64,000 nt of DNA from Typha latifolia (Eukaryota; Streptophyta; Magnoliopsida; Poales; Typhaceae): positions 5,644,501 through 5,708,500 of the forward strand of contig CM034104.1 of NCBI GenBank assembly GCA_019914945.1, given 5' to 3'. Position 1 is the first letter of the stretch. Every line of letters begins with the position of its first letter. Both the position numbers and the translations under genes were made by a program. This document shows, in pieces, positions 1-13,012 of the stretch. The notes beneath the pieces are model-generated. The model was given only the letters and a program-made list of their open reading frames with translations. It was not told where the DNA came from and searched no databases.

Positions 1-531
1 ATCAAATTGTCATAAACTGGCTAGAGATCAGTTTGATCAAGAATAGAAACTTCGGTCCTTATCCTCATCTGTACATTCATCTAAAGAGCAACCATCAACA
101 CGGCGAAAGGGATTCAAAGAAAACCTAGACACAAGAAGAAACTTTTTACTGAATACACTAGACTGAGTTGGTGATTTTAATTCTTGCCACTTTCTCATCA
201 AGTATTGCTATCCACACGCAATTATTCAACTCCTATGTGGCTCCCAATATCTCTTTGATTAATGAAAGAATGGATTCCATTAAGCTTTTGGTATGGCACG
301 CGTGGAAATCCCATGTAAAAGTTTAACAAATCCCAGGAAACTGAGTTTTCCATCTGAATGTCTGATCCAGTCTTTGAGAACGACATGAACAGGGACGGAC
401 GGGCTAAGTCCAAGTTCCTGGTAGAAGCAACCATTAGAATGTTAGGTGCATCACAAAAGTACAAGGGGCAAATAAAAGCTGTTAGTTGTGCAATTTGATA
501 GTTAAATGGCTAATATCGTAATTGCCATTAC

Positions 532-3500
532 CGATGCAAGTTCCTCAATCATGATTGGCCGGTTGCCATCCTTGTCAAAGAATTCATATGCACAGTGAGC
601 ATGCTGATCCCAAGAATCTAGTGCTTCCATCTGATAAACACTTATTGCAGCAGCAGCAAACTCTTCAAAGTCCAACTTTCTGTACTGAAGAGAGCTCACC
701 TAGGGTTGTGATGAACATGAATAAGTTCCTTTTGTTTTGTTTTAGAGGGATCAGATCAAAATATGTGATTAAGATATACCAACCAGGCTAACAAAATCAA
801 GAACCCTTGAATCCTTCATTGCCTCAGTTGAGTTTTTCAACAAAGCCTGTCAATGCCAAAGCCTTTAGCAGCCCATTAATGAAAAGGAATATGGATGGCT
901 AGAGTAGTTACTGACTGTCTTCAAGTTCTGTAAGGAAATATAGCCACTCTTATTTGGTCCCAACAATTCAAATTGTTCACGGAGGTAGGAGAGTTGAATC
1001 ACCGTCAATGTCTTGGCAAGAGCCTGCAGACACAAGATATATTAAGCAAAGTTCCTATGCTATGTCCCACTGGAGTAGACAACTTACTGTCAAAAAAGAA
1101 CAATTCTACACTGAAACTAAAGGGTTTCGCAACATATGGATATGAAAATATATATGTGGAGGATATTGATCGACATGTATCTGAAATACAATACAATCAC
1201 TCTGCTTCAGGTTATCTTATATTGAATACTACATTTGTCTGTGGGTCTCTGCAGTCTCAGCTATTCAAACTCAGACATCATTTATCAAGTTCTCTCTTCA
1301 AGATATTTGAATGAAATAAGAGCATTTTGAATCTCTGATACGTTTCCTGTCTGACATTGTAAGATGCCTACCTCTTGATGGTTATTTGACTTGTTAAACA
1401 GCAATAACCATGGAAACTATGGTGAACTGGTAAAGAAAGGGCTGAATTGACAGAAGGAATTTAGTAAATAGAATCACATTTACAGACAAAGACGCGAGAA
1501 AAAATTTAAATATGAACAAGACCAATTTCAATGAAAAAGATAGATAACACATGCATCGTTGACCATCATTATACCTAATTATTAACCTAAAAAAGGAACT
1601 TTTCAGTTTGTTGTCTATCATATGATAGTGTCCTTGTTTTAGCTGGACTACATAATTGAAGACTTGAAGATCTTAATATAAAAATAGAAGTATTAAGAAT
1701 CAAAGATTTCTTTTTCCAGTGAAACAAACTCTGCTAGAGCACTTACTCAGATTTGAGAACCTGATCTAAAAGATTGAGAAACTATCAGGACTGCAACTTG
1801 ATGTATTGTAAACCATTTTTAATGGGTGCCAAATTCATTAGCAAAGAAAAATAGACAATAGAAAGGCTTCCCATGGCTGACAAGTAATCTAACTAACTCA
1901 AGTAGAAGAATCTTGGCTCATGCAGCTGAGGAACAAAACGGGTCATATAGAAAGTCCAAACAAGACTGACAACGTTATGTGATGTAATACCTCCATCTGA
2001 GGGACACACATAAGAGAAAATGATATAAATTCCATAGTTCTGATCAAGAGTCTCCACGCAAGCTTACACAAGGACAAACATATTTCTCTTCAATCATGAG
2101 AATGATGTCATCTTACTTGAAATATTTGTCATATTGCCAAAACAGTGCAAGAATTTTAGCATCTTGATGGATAAAAACTAAACCAGGAGTTGAACTGGTT
2201 ATACTTCATATAGTAATGCACATTGGGTATCAGCAATTCCTTAGGATTCAATAACAAAGAAAGAAATCTGACTTCCTCTCATGAGAAGTATCATATATTT
2301 CTTCCCTGAGAAAATCATAGTATGTTTTGAAGCCCTAAAGAAGGTACTGCTTAGACTACATGCGAGCTCAACAATTAGAAGTGCCTATATGGACAGATTT
2401 AAATTTGGCCGATTACCTCATGAACCTTTGCATAGAAGTTATGTAACCGATTAAACATACAAGTTCATATCAATATTGATCTACTGAATAATCAACTATT
2501 TTAATAAGAAAATGCAGTCACAAATTAATAATCAACTAGTTTACTAAATGCTAGAATTTATTGTGGAGAATAGTTGCATGAAGTGCCTAATTTACTTAAG
2601 AGTCACTATGACCATGTAAGAGGACTAAATTGTTACTAAGGCAAAATATAAAGAGATAAAGTAGTAACTGTAAAGCGTCAACGTACCCTCAAAGCTGATT
2701 TCCTTAGGGAAGATGAACTTATATATGCTCTTATGAGCTTAAATACTATGATGTCCAAAGGAATCTTCACTTCTTGAGTACCACAAATCCAAGGATGGCC
2801 TGTATAAGGTTTTGAAGTTTTCTGTTAGTCAGAAATTCTAGCACTACATTAAACTGTAGTAAGGCAACATGAAACTTACTGAGAGCCTGCGGAGCAGTCA
2901 TTCTCTTCCGGTAATCCTTATTAAGCAACCTCTTGACAAAGTCTTTAGCCTCAGCAGACAGAGAAGGCCATGGAGCTTCATCAAAACTTGGTTCCACCTT
3001 CAGGACAGCTCGAAATATACCTGACTCTGTGCGAGCCCAGAAAGGGCGGCTTCCACAGAGCAAAATGTAAGCAATCACACCAATGCTCCACATATCTGCC
3101 TCAGTACCATAACATCTATGAAGAACTTCAGGAGCAACATAGTAAGCACTTCCTACGATGTCATTAAGCCTTTCATCTGTGTATTCAGAATGATGGTAGC
3201 GCATGATATATAAAGTTAGAGTAGGAATGAGTAACGTAAAAGAGGAACAATTAATGAGCTTCCCTTGCGACCTTTAGAAGACTAACCTGGCTTTACAAAA
3301 TCGGACAAGCCAAAATCTATAGCCTTCAAGGTAGATTTATCATCCTTTGAAGTAAAAAGAAAATTCTGACCACAAAACAAAGAACACGCATTATATAATT
3401 CAAGTAAAATTTTAGTGACAAAATTAGTAAGTGTTTGTATGAGATAGTCACTGTGTCTTCTAATTCATAAATATCCACACTGAAGTTTCAAAGACAATTT

Positions 3501-6500
3501 AATAAAACAAAAAGAAATTCTCAAATCAAAAACATTTTAACAAATCTTATATTTCATCATGGCACTACCTCTGGCTTAAGATCTCGGTGGACAACACCTT
3601 GAAGATGACAGAAAGAAACAACATTCAAAATTTGAACCATCACAGCCTTTGCATCTTCTTCAGAATATTTCCCACCCCTATTCAGCATAAAAGTTATTTC
3701 TCATCAATGCCATAGTTGAGAGATTAACTAACAGGCATTGTTCTCAAGTATTACTGGGAAAACTAACAAAAACATTTAACAATGAATGTATAGGTACCTT
3801 GCCAAAATTCTGTCCAGTAGTTCACCGCCTTTGCATAATCTGTTGAGAGAAAAATCATCACAGTAAGCTCCATTATGTTTTCATGAACAATTGATATTTG
3901 GATAATAGCATGTTACATAGCCTACTAGACCAAGCTTTCATTAACGCAACCCTAAAATCTCTAAACAGATATATATCCATGCAATCTGAGTTGGCACCGC
4001 AATGCTAATTATCAGAGAATGGCACAAATTCACTGGCCCAGGGATAAGGATTAGCCCATGGATAATATTTTTGAATTTAAACACACAATGCACCATATAT
4101 TATTAGTGCTTTAAAGATTAAAATCAAAACTAGAGAAGTTGATTTTCTGATAAACAAAGCCCTATTTGCTGATTGAACTACTGATCAGTACCAAGCATGT
4201 AGTATTCTTGTTGAATAATGAACTATAGCTTATAATGATTAAAATTGATGCTTGGATTTTTGTTCTCATGAGCAAATTGCAGTTTCAACATCACAAATAA
4301 CCTTTGTCCTTTCTCATTCCCCCGTCCCCTTTTTTATAATTCAAATAAGTTACTTTTACAGAAACTGGGGTAACGATTGATCTGCATTTAAAATTATAAT
4401 CTCAAATCATCATAATAAATTAATAATTACTACCGATGACAAAATCCTCGAGCTCTTTATAGCTACAACTTACAACCTTAAACAAGTGAACTTCACGCAT
4501 AAGATTGATTACATCACATTTCGTAATGTCAACGCATTTGTTTTCGAATGGCAAACACTAGAACGTGGAAAGTAGTAAGTATGATTTGGATTCGGTGCCA
4601 GGAAATAAAAATGCTACATTATGCTACCAATGTGATTTTAAATGGCAGCCCCAATGGTATATTATGATAATGCATTATTTTTTAGAAAAAATAATCATAC
4701 ATTTTTAACAAATTTTCAGATGCATAATGTGAATATTATTATGTAGCTTCTACAGATTCAGTCATTAGGCAGAATTCATAGACCTGTTGTGCAACAAACA
4801 GTTATAGCTGAGCTATTATTTTTCCAAACTAATAGCAGGTCCTGTTTGACATGAGATATTATGTAATACCACTTCATGGTAACACATGACATGATAATTC
4901 TTCCATAAGAGAATACAAACTATTTAAATGGAAGATTGTGAAATATCATAGGAAATAAAAAATGTCATATTATGCTTCAAAAACAATATTAAGTTTTCCA
5001 GTCAATGAAGATCCTATACAGTATAATTATGAAATTGAAAATAGTAGAAACCTTTGTCTTATATAAACCAACTGGATCATGCAATTTATTTTGGATACCC
5101 ATGGTAACATTCTTTACAGTAGCAAAAACATGGTCTTACGTAAGAATAATATCTTCCATAAATTGGTTATGGATATTAATTATAGAAAGAATCTAAAAAG
5201 TCAAAGATAGTTCGTGTTTCAAAACTAGGAAAAGGTAATAAATGAGGATCTAGGTTTCTATGAATTATAATAGCAATCAATAATATAATAGTAAACACGT
5301 GAAGATTGGAGATGAGAAAGTATAGAATACAAAGTCATGGACAATAGCATGGAAAAAGTTTACATTGCTATGAAAGGTTCCACCTCAAGAGAGTGGTCAG
5401 CATTGCAAGGTTATGTTTAATGACTTTCAATCAACTTAAGCAGCATAGTACAGACCAATATTAACCAGGGTTCCCAGTTTCGGCCGATCTCGAGTGGGAT
5501 CGGTCGAAACGGATCGGGATCGGCCCTAGCCGATCCCATTGGTTTCCGCTGGGGTTTTAGCCGTTTCGACCGAAACGGCCGATCCCGACCGAAATGGGTG
5601 GGAACGGGTCGGATCCGACCCGGGGGACATCAATAATTGATGTCCCCATCCCCCACTTGCCTCTCTCCCTTTTCTCTCTCTCTCTTTCTCTCTTTTCCTC
5701 TCTTTCTCTCTTTTCTTTCTTTCTCTCTTTCTCACGGATCTCTTACTCTCTTTTTACCCGGCGACTGAGTAGTGAGTAGATCTCCGTCTCTCCAATGACC
5801 TCGACCTCCGGCGACGTTCTCCGACGACCTCGATCTCCGGCGACCTTCGGTAAGTTTTTTTTTCCATTATATAGCAGCTGCAGCGGACATCTTCTTTCTT
5901 CTCAGCTCTGACAAAGCGAAGCGGCGGCGGCTTCTCGGCTGGACAAAGAAGCGGCGAAGGCTTCCGGCCAGAAGCGGCGAAGCGGCGGCGGCTTCAAAGA
6001 AGCAGCGGCGAAGCGGCGAAGGCTTTTTCAAAGACAAAGAAGCCTCTCTGCGCAACAAAAAGACTGGTGCTGCTTATGCAATTATGTCTCATAAATTTTA
6101 AATTATTTTATATTTTATTTTGATTTTTGTTTATGTTTTTTAGCTGTAGTCTTGCAGAGCTAAAATATCAATGACACCAAAAGAGAAGTCATATGATACC
6201 GACATTGGGTGGCAATATTGTAGCACTATTGGGCAAGATAAAAGGCGCGTTAAATGCAACTGGTGTGGAAAGAAAATGAGTGGTGGTGTCAGCCGTTTGA
6301 AAGAACATTTAGCTGGAAGACAAGAAAATGTAGCAGCTTGCACTCAAGTGTCTTTGGAAGTTAGAAAGCAGATGTTGGCTCATTTAATTGGCAAAAAGAA
6401 GGATAAACAATCTGCACAACAAAAAGAGTTAATGATTCGTGAAGAATTGATGCATAATCCTGTACAGATTGATGATGATAGCAGTGAGCAAAGTGAAGAG

Positions 6501-9500
6501 GATGAGGAGAAGAGACAGATGAGGAGGGCAATAAAAGAGAGCAGAAATATGCATAGAGAAGAGGAAGATATGAGAAGAAGCACTAGTGGTAACTTTCAGA
6601 GATCTAGATCAGTTAATATACGATGAGAGAGAGAATATGGGGGCAGCAATTCTACCCATATGACTCCTGGTGTTACAGCAGAGTCTGAAAATATTAGACC
6701 AATGGATACATATCTTCAGAAAAAAAAGGAGTCGTACACAGACTTCAATCAAGACAGCTCTCAAAAGAATTAACAATGCAAAGAAACACATTGGTAGAAC
6801 TATCTCTAAATTTTTTCTTTAACAACCATATTCCTTTCAATATAGCTGATAGTCCTTACTATCACACTATGGTGGATGCTATACAATTAGCAGGGCCTGG
6901 TGTTCCCCCCTCCTAGTTCAAATGATATTGCTACTAAATATCTTGACTCAGAGGTAGATGAACTTCATACTTATATTGAGACATTTAAACGGTATTGGGA
7001 TGAATTTGGTTGTACACTGATGTGTGATGGGTGGAGTACACAAAACAAAAGAAATATAATTAATTTCTTAGTGTACTCTGGCATGGGGACAATATTTTTG
7101 AAGTCTGTGGATGTTACTGCTCATTTTAAAAATGCAGATTATATTTGTCAGTTGATGGATGAGGTAGTACAAGAAATTGGTGAAAAAATAGTCCAAGTGA
7201 TTATTGATAATGGGGCAAATTATAAAGCTGCTAGAAATTTACTGATGATTAAAAGACCTCATTTATATTGGACACCATGTGCTGCACATTGTATTGATCT
7301 GATGTTAGAGGATATTGCAAAAGAGCCTGAAATTGACATGGTCATATGTGAAGGTTAAAGATTAACAAATTTTATATATAACCATAGTTAGGTTCTTAAT
7401 TTACTCAGACAGATGACTGGTGGTAAGGAGATCATCAAACCCGGCATCACTAGATTTGCCACTCACTTTTTAGCCTTGGAGAGCATCATACGCTACAAGA
7501 ATGATATTATGCGGATGTTTACATCACAGGAGTGGTCTATGAAAATTAAGAATATGAAACCTAAATATAAATCTTTAGGTGAAACTTTAAAAAGTATAGC
7601 TCTTGGAAATACATTTTGGGATAATATTACAATTGCCACCGCAGTATTTGAGCCTCTTGTCAAAGTATTAAGACTTGTAGACAGTGATGATAAGTCTGAG
7701 ATGGGTTTCCTATATGAGGCAATAGACATAGCTAAAGAATCAATAAAAAAAATGTGAGCCAAAGTTATAGGAAGTGGTGGAAGATGATTGATTCTAGATG
7801 GAACAAACAACAACATAAAGATATACACATTGCTGGTGAGCATGCTTTTAAGTTTTAAGTTTTAATTTACTTTTATTTATGAATATTTAAAATTTGGAAT
7901 GCTTATAATTTTTAAATTTCTACAGGGTATTTTCTTAATCCAAGATTTCAATTCTCTAAAAATGTCAATAATGATAGTGAAATCTTGTTGGGGGTTAGAA
8001 AGGTAATCAGTAAGCTTGAGCCCGATATTCATAAACAAATCATGTGCGATAAAGAAGTTATGATTCAATTAAATAATTTTATTATTATTTGTTTTAAGTT
8101 TTAACTTTCAATAATCAATATAATCAATAAGCTAATAATATATTTCTGATTTCAGATGGAGAGATATAGATTAAGACTGGGCAATTCAGTACTGCTAAAG
8201 TTGCTGCAGCTATATCTCATAACACCCCAGTTGAATGGTGGTCTATTTATGGATGGGAGGAGGCATCAAATTTGACGCTAATAGCAAGGAAGATTTTAAG
8301 TCAAACTGTGTCTTCATCACAGTGTGAAAGAAATTGGACTACTTTCTCCTTAATCCACACAAAAATACGCAACCGATTGACAATGAAAAGATTGGAGAAG
8401 TTAGTTTTTTGTCATTATAATATGAGATTGAGGGAGAGAAATTTAAGAAGGTAGAAAATGAACAACTGATTGATTTAAATCATGTTTTTGATGAAGAAGA
8501 CCACTTGACTCCATGGATCAGAGAGATAGAGGACAGGGTATTAGATGACAGAGATAACCCATGGTTAGATAAAATATTGGGAGAGACCATGACGAGGGCA
8601 GAGGCTGGTACGAGTCATTTAGCAGCGAGAGATAGTATACCTACTAGTACTAGTCATAGTCCTGATGATACATATGGTAGTGAAATCATTCCATCTACAT
8701 TTGTTTAAATCATGGGTTATCTGATTTGATTTAAATCATAGCAGAAAATGAACAACTGATTGATTTAAATCATGTTTTTGATGAAAAAGACCCCTTGACT
8801 CTATGGATCAGAGAGATAGAGGATAGGGTATTAGATGACAGAGATAACCCATAGTTAGATAAAATATTAGGAGAGACTACGACGAGGGCAGAGACTGGTA
8901 CAAGTCATTCAGCAACGAGAGATAGTATATCTACTAGTATTAGTCATAGTCCTGATGATACATATGGTGGTGAGATCATTCCATCTACATTTGTTGAAGA
9001 AAATCAAAGAGGCATAAGGAGTGAAGACAAAGAAATTGAGGATATATATACATATCAGCGACGTCGTCATAAGATGCATTTTGGTTCCTATGATTATGGT
9101 ACATCAAGTATTTATTGTTTGGAGCCATCACAAGATCCATATGCTAGTTATTATCCTCAATATCCTCAGTATTCTCAGACACAAGATCCAAATGCTGATT
9201 ATTATCCTCCTCAAACGCAAGTCACACAACAAGATCCATACAATATGACTAGTATGATGGAATCACTTTTTGGAGTATCAGGTCCCAAACATCAATATTT
9301 ACAAACTTATGGTGATTATGATGATGAAGACTATAGAAATTTACGAGAACCAGCTCGATATTCAACAAAGTTTTAAATTTTGAGTAAGTTAATACATTTT
9401 TTTAAGTTTTTAGACTTCATATGTGAGTAATTTTTGTTTTCTTATTTTTTGTCATTTTTTTAAATTTTTCTGCATTTTTAAATAATATTTAGAATTTTAT

Positions 9501-12401
9501 ATAATTAAAAAATAGTCTGATCCGATACGAACGGCCGATACGGCTGAAACGTATCGTTTTTCTGGACGGCCGATACCGATCCCGATCACAATACTGGGAA
9601 CCTTGATATTAACCCTTCCTTTTTTTTGTTTAAACTTTGAATGGGGAAGAGGAGAGGGAAGGCAATAAAGCTATTGAAGATGGTGACGTGTTCGCTGCCA
9701 CTACTGTTGCCTCTCCACTGCCACTGCCACTACCAATCCCACTTGCCGTCGTTGCTCAAGAGAGGAGGAGAGAAGGAAGAGAGCTCGATTGAGTTAGAGT
9801 TGATTAGGGATTCTTTTTTTTTTAAGTTAGTCATTAACTCAATATCCATTTGACAGTCTGACCCACATTATTCGACTTGCCATAATAACTAAGTGAGCCA
9901 CAAAAAGGACACAGGGGCCTGCCAAAAGACAAATGGTGACTTGCCTGTCATTTGCAAGCTAACTAGGTGCATTGTGGGTGGCTGGCTTGCTGCACCACCA
10001 AGACAGCCCAGCCCCCATGACCACCTTTAAAAAACCTGGGTACTAGCAGCAAATGTGTTTACACTGAAACAAAGTGAGAAAATTACCCTTCTATTAACCA
10101 AGATGAACTCTTTACAGAAAAATAAGAAGTAGATCTCTAGTGTTGCCCACAATTTTCCCAATAAGACAAATGATATCTTAAAATGGAAAAAGGAAATTTA
10201 AAGGAACAAAGTCAGACTATTTAAACATTAAAAAAACTGTTTGCCACCTCAAAATTTAGAACCAAATATTGCAGAGAATGGCGCACTATATTGACGCCTA
10301 TGACAGAACAATCAAAAAGCTTGTATAGTGTATATAACTATATTTCTTGTCATAGATTATTGTAATATTCCAAAAACCAGATGAAGCAGCATTCTGATAA
10401 AATAGTAAAATGATTAAAAAATTCAACTTACTCCATGACTATATACACATTGTCTTCATCCTCATAAGCGTCATAAAATTGCACTAGATTTTTGTGCCCA
10501 GCCAAAGAACTCAATATTCTCACTTCTCTTCTAACATCTTCAATGGCGATAGCTGTAGTCATCTGCCAAAGAAATTCTTCAGTAAGACTATATTGAGTAC
10601 ACTTTTGATATTTTTGAACCACCATTACTTGCTCTCATGCTGAGTTCAAGATATAAGCAAACTGACAAAAATATATAGAACCAAGTCACCAACACCAGAA
10701 AAAGAAAACCAAATTACTCAACAAGGCTATGGTAGTTGACAGTATTCAATGGTTTCAGTAAAACTCCCTACACTATTTTGTCTGTCTTGCTCCAGATCTA
10801 TAACAATCTTCAATAGCTTTTTGTAAATTCCTTTCTTTAGGAAGAAACAATTGAAATTAGGTCATTCTATATAGATTACATAGTAGTATTTGTGTTGGTT
10901 CATGTAGCAGAAAGGAAAGACATGCTATGATCATGACAGAAGAAAAATACCAAATATTCATCCTAATAAGAATTCAGGACTAGATGTCTTTGGTGTTCCA
11001 TACAGCCATGCAAAGTCTGTAGCAGTTGAATGTAAAAATAATTGTACATGAGAACAAAACTTACTCGATCGGCTCCTTCCTCTAACTCCTAAATAAGCAT
11101 GAAACTAGATAGTTTCAGAAAGTTAGTCCACGTAATATAGATGCTGGTGCACCATAATGTTGTTGGGTTCACTTAAGTGTGGTAAGTAATATCTCGAATT
11201 TTCAAAGTCAACATATGCTACCATGCATTAACTGCAGTCTTGGATGAATAAAATTAAGCCAAAGAATGCAAAGAATGCAAGAGAGATGGCAACAATAGTT
11301 ACATAAATGAGATACATAATGATGTAATTCGTTATCCATCAAAGTCAAAGTGAGCAAGAAAGCCATAATGTCCACAAGTGTAATTCAGTAGAAAAGAAAA
11401 GAAAGAAAATAACTAAAATATGCAATTATATTTTTGCATTTAATTTCAAATTAAATCTTTTAACTGTAATGCTCTAGTTAAGTTTAATCCGTAAAAGCAG
11501 TATTTGCTGCGTATTCCCTATATGCTGATGAAGCAAATTAGGATTGCCAACTCCCAATAAGTAATGAAGAACCAGCTGGAATTATACATGCCAGCCTTTT
11601 TAGTTAATGCTGGATTCAAGTTGCTACACCTCTACAGTAACTTCATTAAATGAATCATCAGAGGAAGATCAAGATTTCGTATGTAAAAAAAAATAGCTAG
11701 AATACTTTTATACAAAAATAAGGGGGAAAAAGGAATCACTGCATAGGTTACGAACTACCAGTACTTGTTACAGGGTAAATATACATTAAGATAACGGAAA
11801 TGGAAGTACAGCAAGAGCAGCAATTATATGGGTTGGCATAAAATGCCTCAGCTAATTCTAGTGTTGGAGCAATGTGATTAAAGATTAACAAGACAAATTC
11901 ACCAACCTTTGCTTTTGGAATGACCTTAATGGCTACGTTCTCACCCTTCAATTCCCCCTTTTTCGCCTTTGCAGAGCAAGTGTAGCCGAAATGCCCTCGC
12001 CCGACCTCCTCTCCAAGCTCATACTTTGAAAAGAACTGCTTTGAGAACCCGAAGCTCTTGTCCAACCCCAATTCCACCTCACAGCCCTCGGGGATTGAGA
12101 CCTCGTTGGGCTTAACGGAGCCATGCCGCCGGGCAAGTAAAGCCTTAATGTGCTTCGCCGGTGAAGGTGGAGGGAATGGCCGCTTGAAGAACCGTAAAGG
12201 CGACGAGTTTAAGCTCGAATTGGCCGGCGAGCTCTTGTAAGAGCCTGGAAGGGGGCTTGGGCTATAAAATGGGAACTTTGGCAGTTTGGGGGTCCCTGAT
12301 CTCGGTGGAGGTTCCTCAATGTCAGGTACTATATGGTTTTCTTTACCGTTTTCTTCTCCAATTTCAAGGCTTTGGATTTGTTTCCCATGGCAGAGACCCA
12401 T
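532..12401 (-). CDS. CRK: CDPK-related protein kinase (CRK), 3' end outside window
   Basis: Ser/Thr kinase of the CRK family (kinase domain plus degenerate EF-hands), probably membrane-anchored: the N-terminus MGLCHGK offers Gly2 for myristoylation and Cys4 for palmitoylation. Exons read on the minus strand: 12401-11907, 10562-10432, 3839-3798, 3677-3569, 3365-3287, 3176-2880, 2799-2687, 1023-916, 846-784, 699-532. All junctions are GT-AG and phases match; they sum to 1605 nt = 535 codons. Features seen: Pro/Ser-rich leader, family motif [14 protein letters not shown] (res. 72-85), kinase domain from about res. 127, glycine loop [13 protein letters not shown] Lys159, HRDLKPE (Asp255), DFG at 276-278, YYVAPEV, then the CaM/EF-hand-like tail ending EELAS. 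The family is about 570-600 aa, so the last exon(s) lie left of base 1. Intron 2 (3840-10431) carries a hAT element. Exon 3 is only 42 nt. A 5'UTR intron at about 12501-12585 is possible. Family assignment is firm; the member number is not known. Confidence 0.95.
5458..5478 (+). repeat. hAT left end: target duplication plus TIR
   Basis: ATATTAAC (5458-5465) is the left target-site copy and 5466-5478 is the terminal inverted repeat. The following 120 bp alternate CGGCCGAT, GATCGG and GAAACGG words, a typical hAT subterminal repeat layout. Confidence 0.93.
5915..6040. repeat. AAGCGGCG-type minisatellite in the hAT 5' region
   Basis: Short imperfect units of AAGCGGCGAAGGCTTC and AAGCGGCGGCGGCTTC recur six or more times, making a GC-rich island between the pyrimidine-rich left region and the transposase start. 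It may be part of the element's leader or first intron. Confidence 0.75.
6171..9376 (+). pseudogene. hAT transposase (BED zinc finger, DUF659, dimerisation domain), decayed
   Basis: The coding segments appear in transposase order. 6171-6626 encodes a BED-type zinc finger ([10 protein letters not shown] then [12 protein letters not shown]) and an acidic linker. 6900-7355 encodes the DUF659-like core ([37 protein letters not shown]). 7413-7757 continues the RNase H-like fold. About 8190-8454 encodes the hAT dimerisation motif ([26 protein letters not shown]). A Gln/Tyr-rich acidic tail ends at 9376. Two GT-AG introns look present near 7842-7926 and 8070-8157. Defects: in-frame stops at 6624 and within 7356-7412, a TGA where Trp is expected near 7755, and frameshifts near 6720, 6835, 6900 and 7780. 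No functional protein is expected. Confidence 0.9.
8453..8995 (+). repeat. 290-bp-offset tandem duplication in the transposase tail
   Basis: The segment from AGAAAATG at 8453 to TTGTT at 8705 recurs at 8743-8995 with scattered substitutions and a constant offset of 290 bases. The first copy ends with a TAA in frame; the second runs on into the Gln/Tyr-rich tail. This reads as a duplication inside the transposon, before or after insertion, and it breaks the reading frame. Confidence 0.9.
9593..9613 (-). repeat. hAT right end: TIR plus target duplication
   Basis: The terminal inverted repeat occupies 9593-9605 and the matching ATATTAAC duplication is 9606-9613. CGGCCGAT recurs upstream at about 9532 and 9568. 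Confidence 0.93.
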
Positions 12402-13012
12402 GGAAACTAAAATAGCCAACAACCGAACAACGACCCAGAAATCAAAACCGGGAAACTAAGCAGGAAGCTTCAGAATTTTAGGAGCCTGCAACCACAATTT
12501 CTGCAACAAGAAAACAGGATTGACAAACTGAAAGCCTCAGAAAACCCACTGCAAAAGAAACTGGGAAACAGTTCGAGAAACAAACCTCTTGCAAATCCTT
12601 CCACAATGCTACTAATTGGGCACTACCCATCAAAGGGACAGATGAGATGCATCCTCACAGAAATAATCAGAGCCAAAGAAAGACAAACCAAGTTCAAATT
12701 TTTCAGGATTCTCCTTTCCCTTTGCAAGACCAGGGAGAAGAAAGGAGGAAACTTTTTTCCCAGTGGGCATATGATACCGGGAGCAAATTGGAGAAGAAGA
12801 AGAAGAAGAAAAGGGATGAATCTACAGAAATGGGTGAGACCCAAATGGGAATAGCCTGGGAATCACCAAAGGGGAAAGGGTCGGGGCTTCACTCTTCAGA
12901 GGTGGGGGAGAGTTCTGATCTGAGGGTGGAACTCGGAAGGAGGAAGAAAGTAGGAAAAAGAAGCCCCCTTTCTTTTGCTTTCTGTCATTAGAGAACAAAA
13001 ACCATATCAAAA

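Larger units (their letters stand above)
5466..9605 (+). mobile_element. hAT-superfamily DNA transposon inside CRK intron 2
   Basis: A 4140-bp element bounded by 13-bp terminal inverted repeats with one mismatch (left CAGGGTTCCCAGT; right end reverse-complemented CAAGGTTCCCAGT). It is flanked by a perfect 8-bp direct duplication ATATTAAC at 5458-5465 and 9606-9613; 8-bp duplications are the hAT hallmark. Both subterminal regions are GC-rich and carry repeated CGGCCGAT motifs, likely transposase-binding sites. Inside is a degenerate transposase in the orientation opposite to the host kinase gene. The intact target duplication shows a clean single insertion, but the frame-broken transposase means the copy is not autonomous now. 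Confidence 0.95.

Noticed and set aside
1..531. Final coding exon of the kinase within the left edge
   Set aside because: I searched the minus strand for the expected ELGLGPSVPVH...LHGVSSR continuation and did not find it, so it must lie outside the window.
5526..5779. Open frames of 60-70 codons, rich in Arg/Lys/Glu on one strand and Ser/Leu/Phe on the other
   Set aside because: They are translations of the pyrimidine-rich CTCTTT tract in the hAT left region.
12606..13010. Several overlapping 60-114-codon frames on both strands upstream of the kinase
   Set aside because: Low-complexity Lys/Glu/Arg text from GA-rich leader DNA, with no splice or homology support.
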